DNA of 64,000 nt from assembly GCA_013334965.1 (NCBI GenBank), contig JAAXWO010000001.1:397797-461796 (forward strand), written 5' to 3'. Each line of letters starts with the position of its first letter. Within the stretch, counting starts at the first letter, position 1. The notes beneath the pieces were generated by a model. That model was not told where the DNA came from and ran no database searches. It worked only from the letters and a program-made list of their open reading frames with translations. This document shows positions 63,874 through 64,000 of this stretch, piece by piece. The DNA comes from Chlorobiaceae bacterium. Its GTDB lineage: Bacteria; Bacteroidota; Chlorobiia; Chlorobiales; Chlorobiaceae. Both the position numbers and the translations under genes were made by a program.

Positions 63874-64000
63874 TGGATAATGGATAATGGATAATGGATA
63901 ATGGATAATGGATAATGGATAATGGATAATGGATAATGGATAATGGATAATGGATAATGGATAATGGATAATGGATAATGGATAATGGATAATGGATAAT
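63872..64000. repeat. 9-bp tandem repeat ATAATGGAT, at least 14 units, runs off the window
   Basis: Uninterrupted ATAATGGAT units from just after the tadA stop to the window end. Confidence 0.98.

Overview
The window looks like chromosomal DNA from a green sulfur bacterium (Chlorobi-like), judged from protein content only. Most of it is housekeeping: ilvE, pfkA, ispF, pyrD, an alpha-glucan phosphorylase, the C-terminal half of a split carB, ribBA, glyA, dnaG, an ExbB/ExbD/ExbD/TonB set, an argD-type aminotransferase, NDH-2, purE, hemN, an ABC-F protein, a TolC/MacA/MacB-type efflux operon, sucC and tadA. No rRNA or tRNA genes, CRISPR arrays or recognisable transposases were seen. Accessory features that stand out: (1) a family of palindromic elements built from a 9-bp GGACGGAAT-type unit. 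Copies lie between genes, one has expanded to about 34 tandem units, and one sits in frame inside a four-helix-bundle gene that is itself flanked by other copies. This suggests a repeat/companion-protein relationship. (2) A 2136-aa RTX protein with an apparent papain/C39-like Cys-His-Asp domain embedded in it, encoded with a complete type I secretion system and two small unknown proteins. (3) A FadL-family gene lying between intact glyA and a displaced, decayed copy of the glyA 3' end plus terminator. (4) A lipoprotein whose SBP_bac_3 lobes appear in permuted order (lobe 2 then lobe 1). (5) Memo-AMMECR1 fusion plus radical SAM genes (AmmeMemoRadiSam). (6) A cluster of four paralogous outer-membrane beta-barrels, three with conserved leaders. 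All family calls come from reading the sequences and were not checked against a database.
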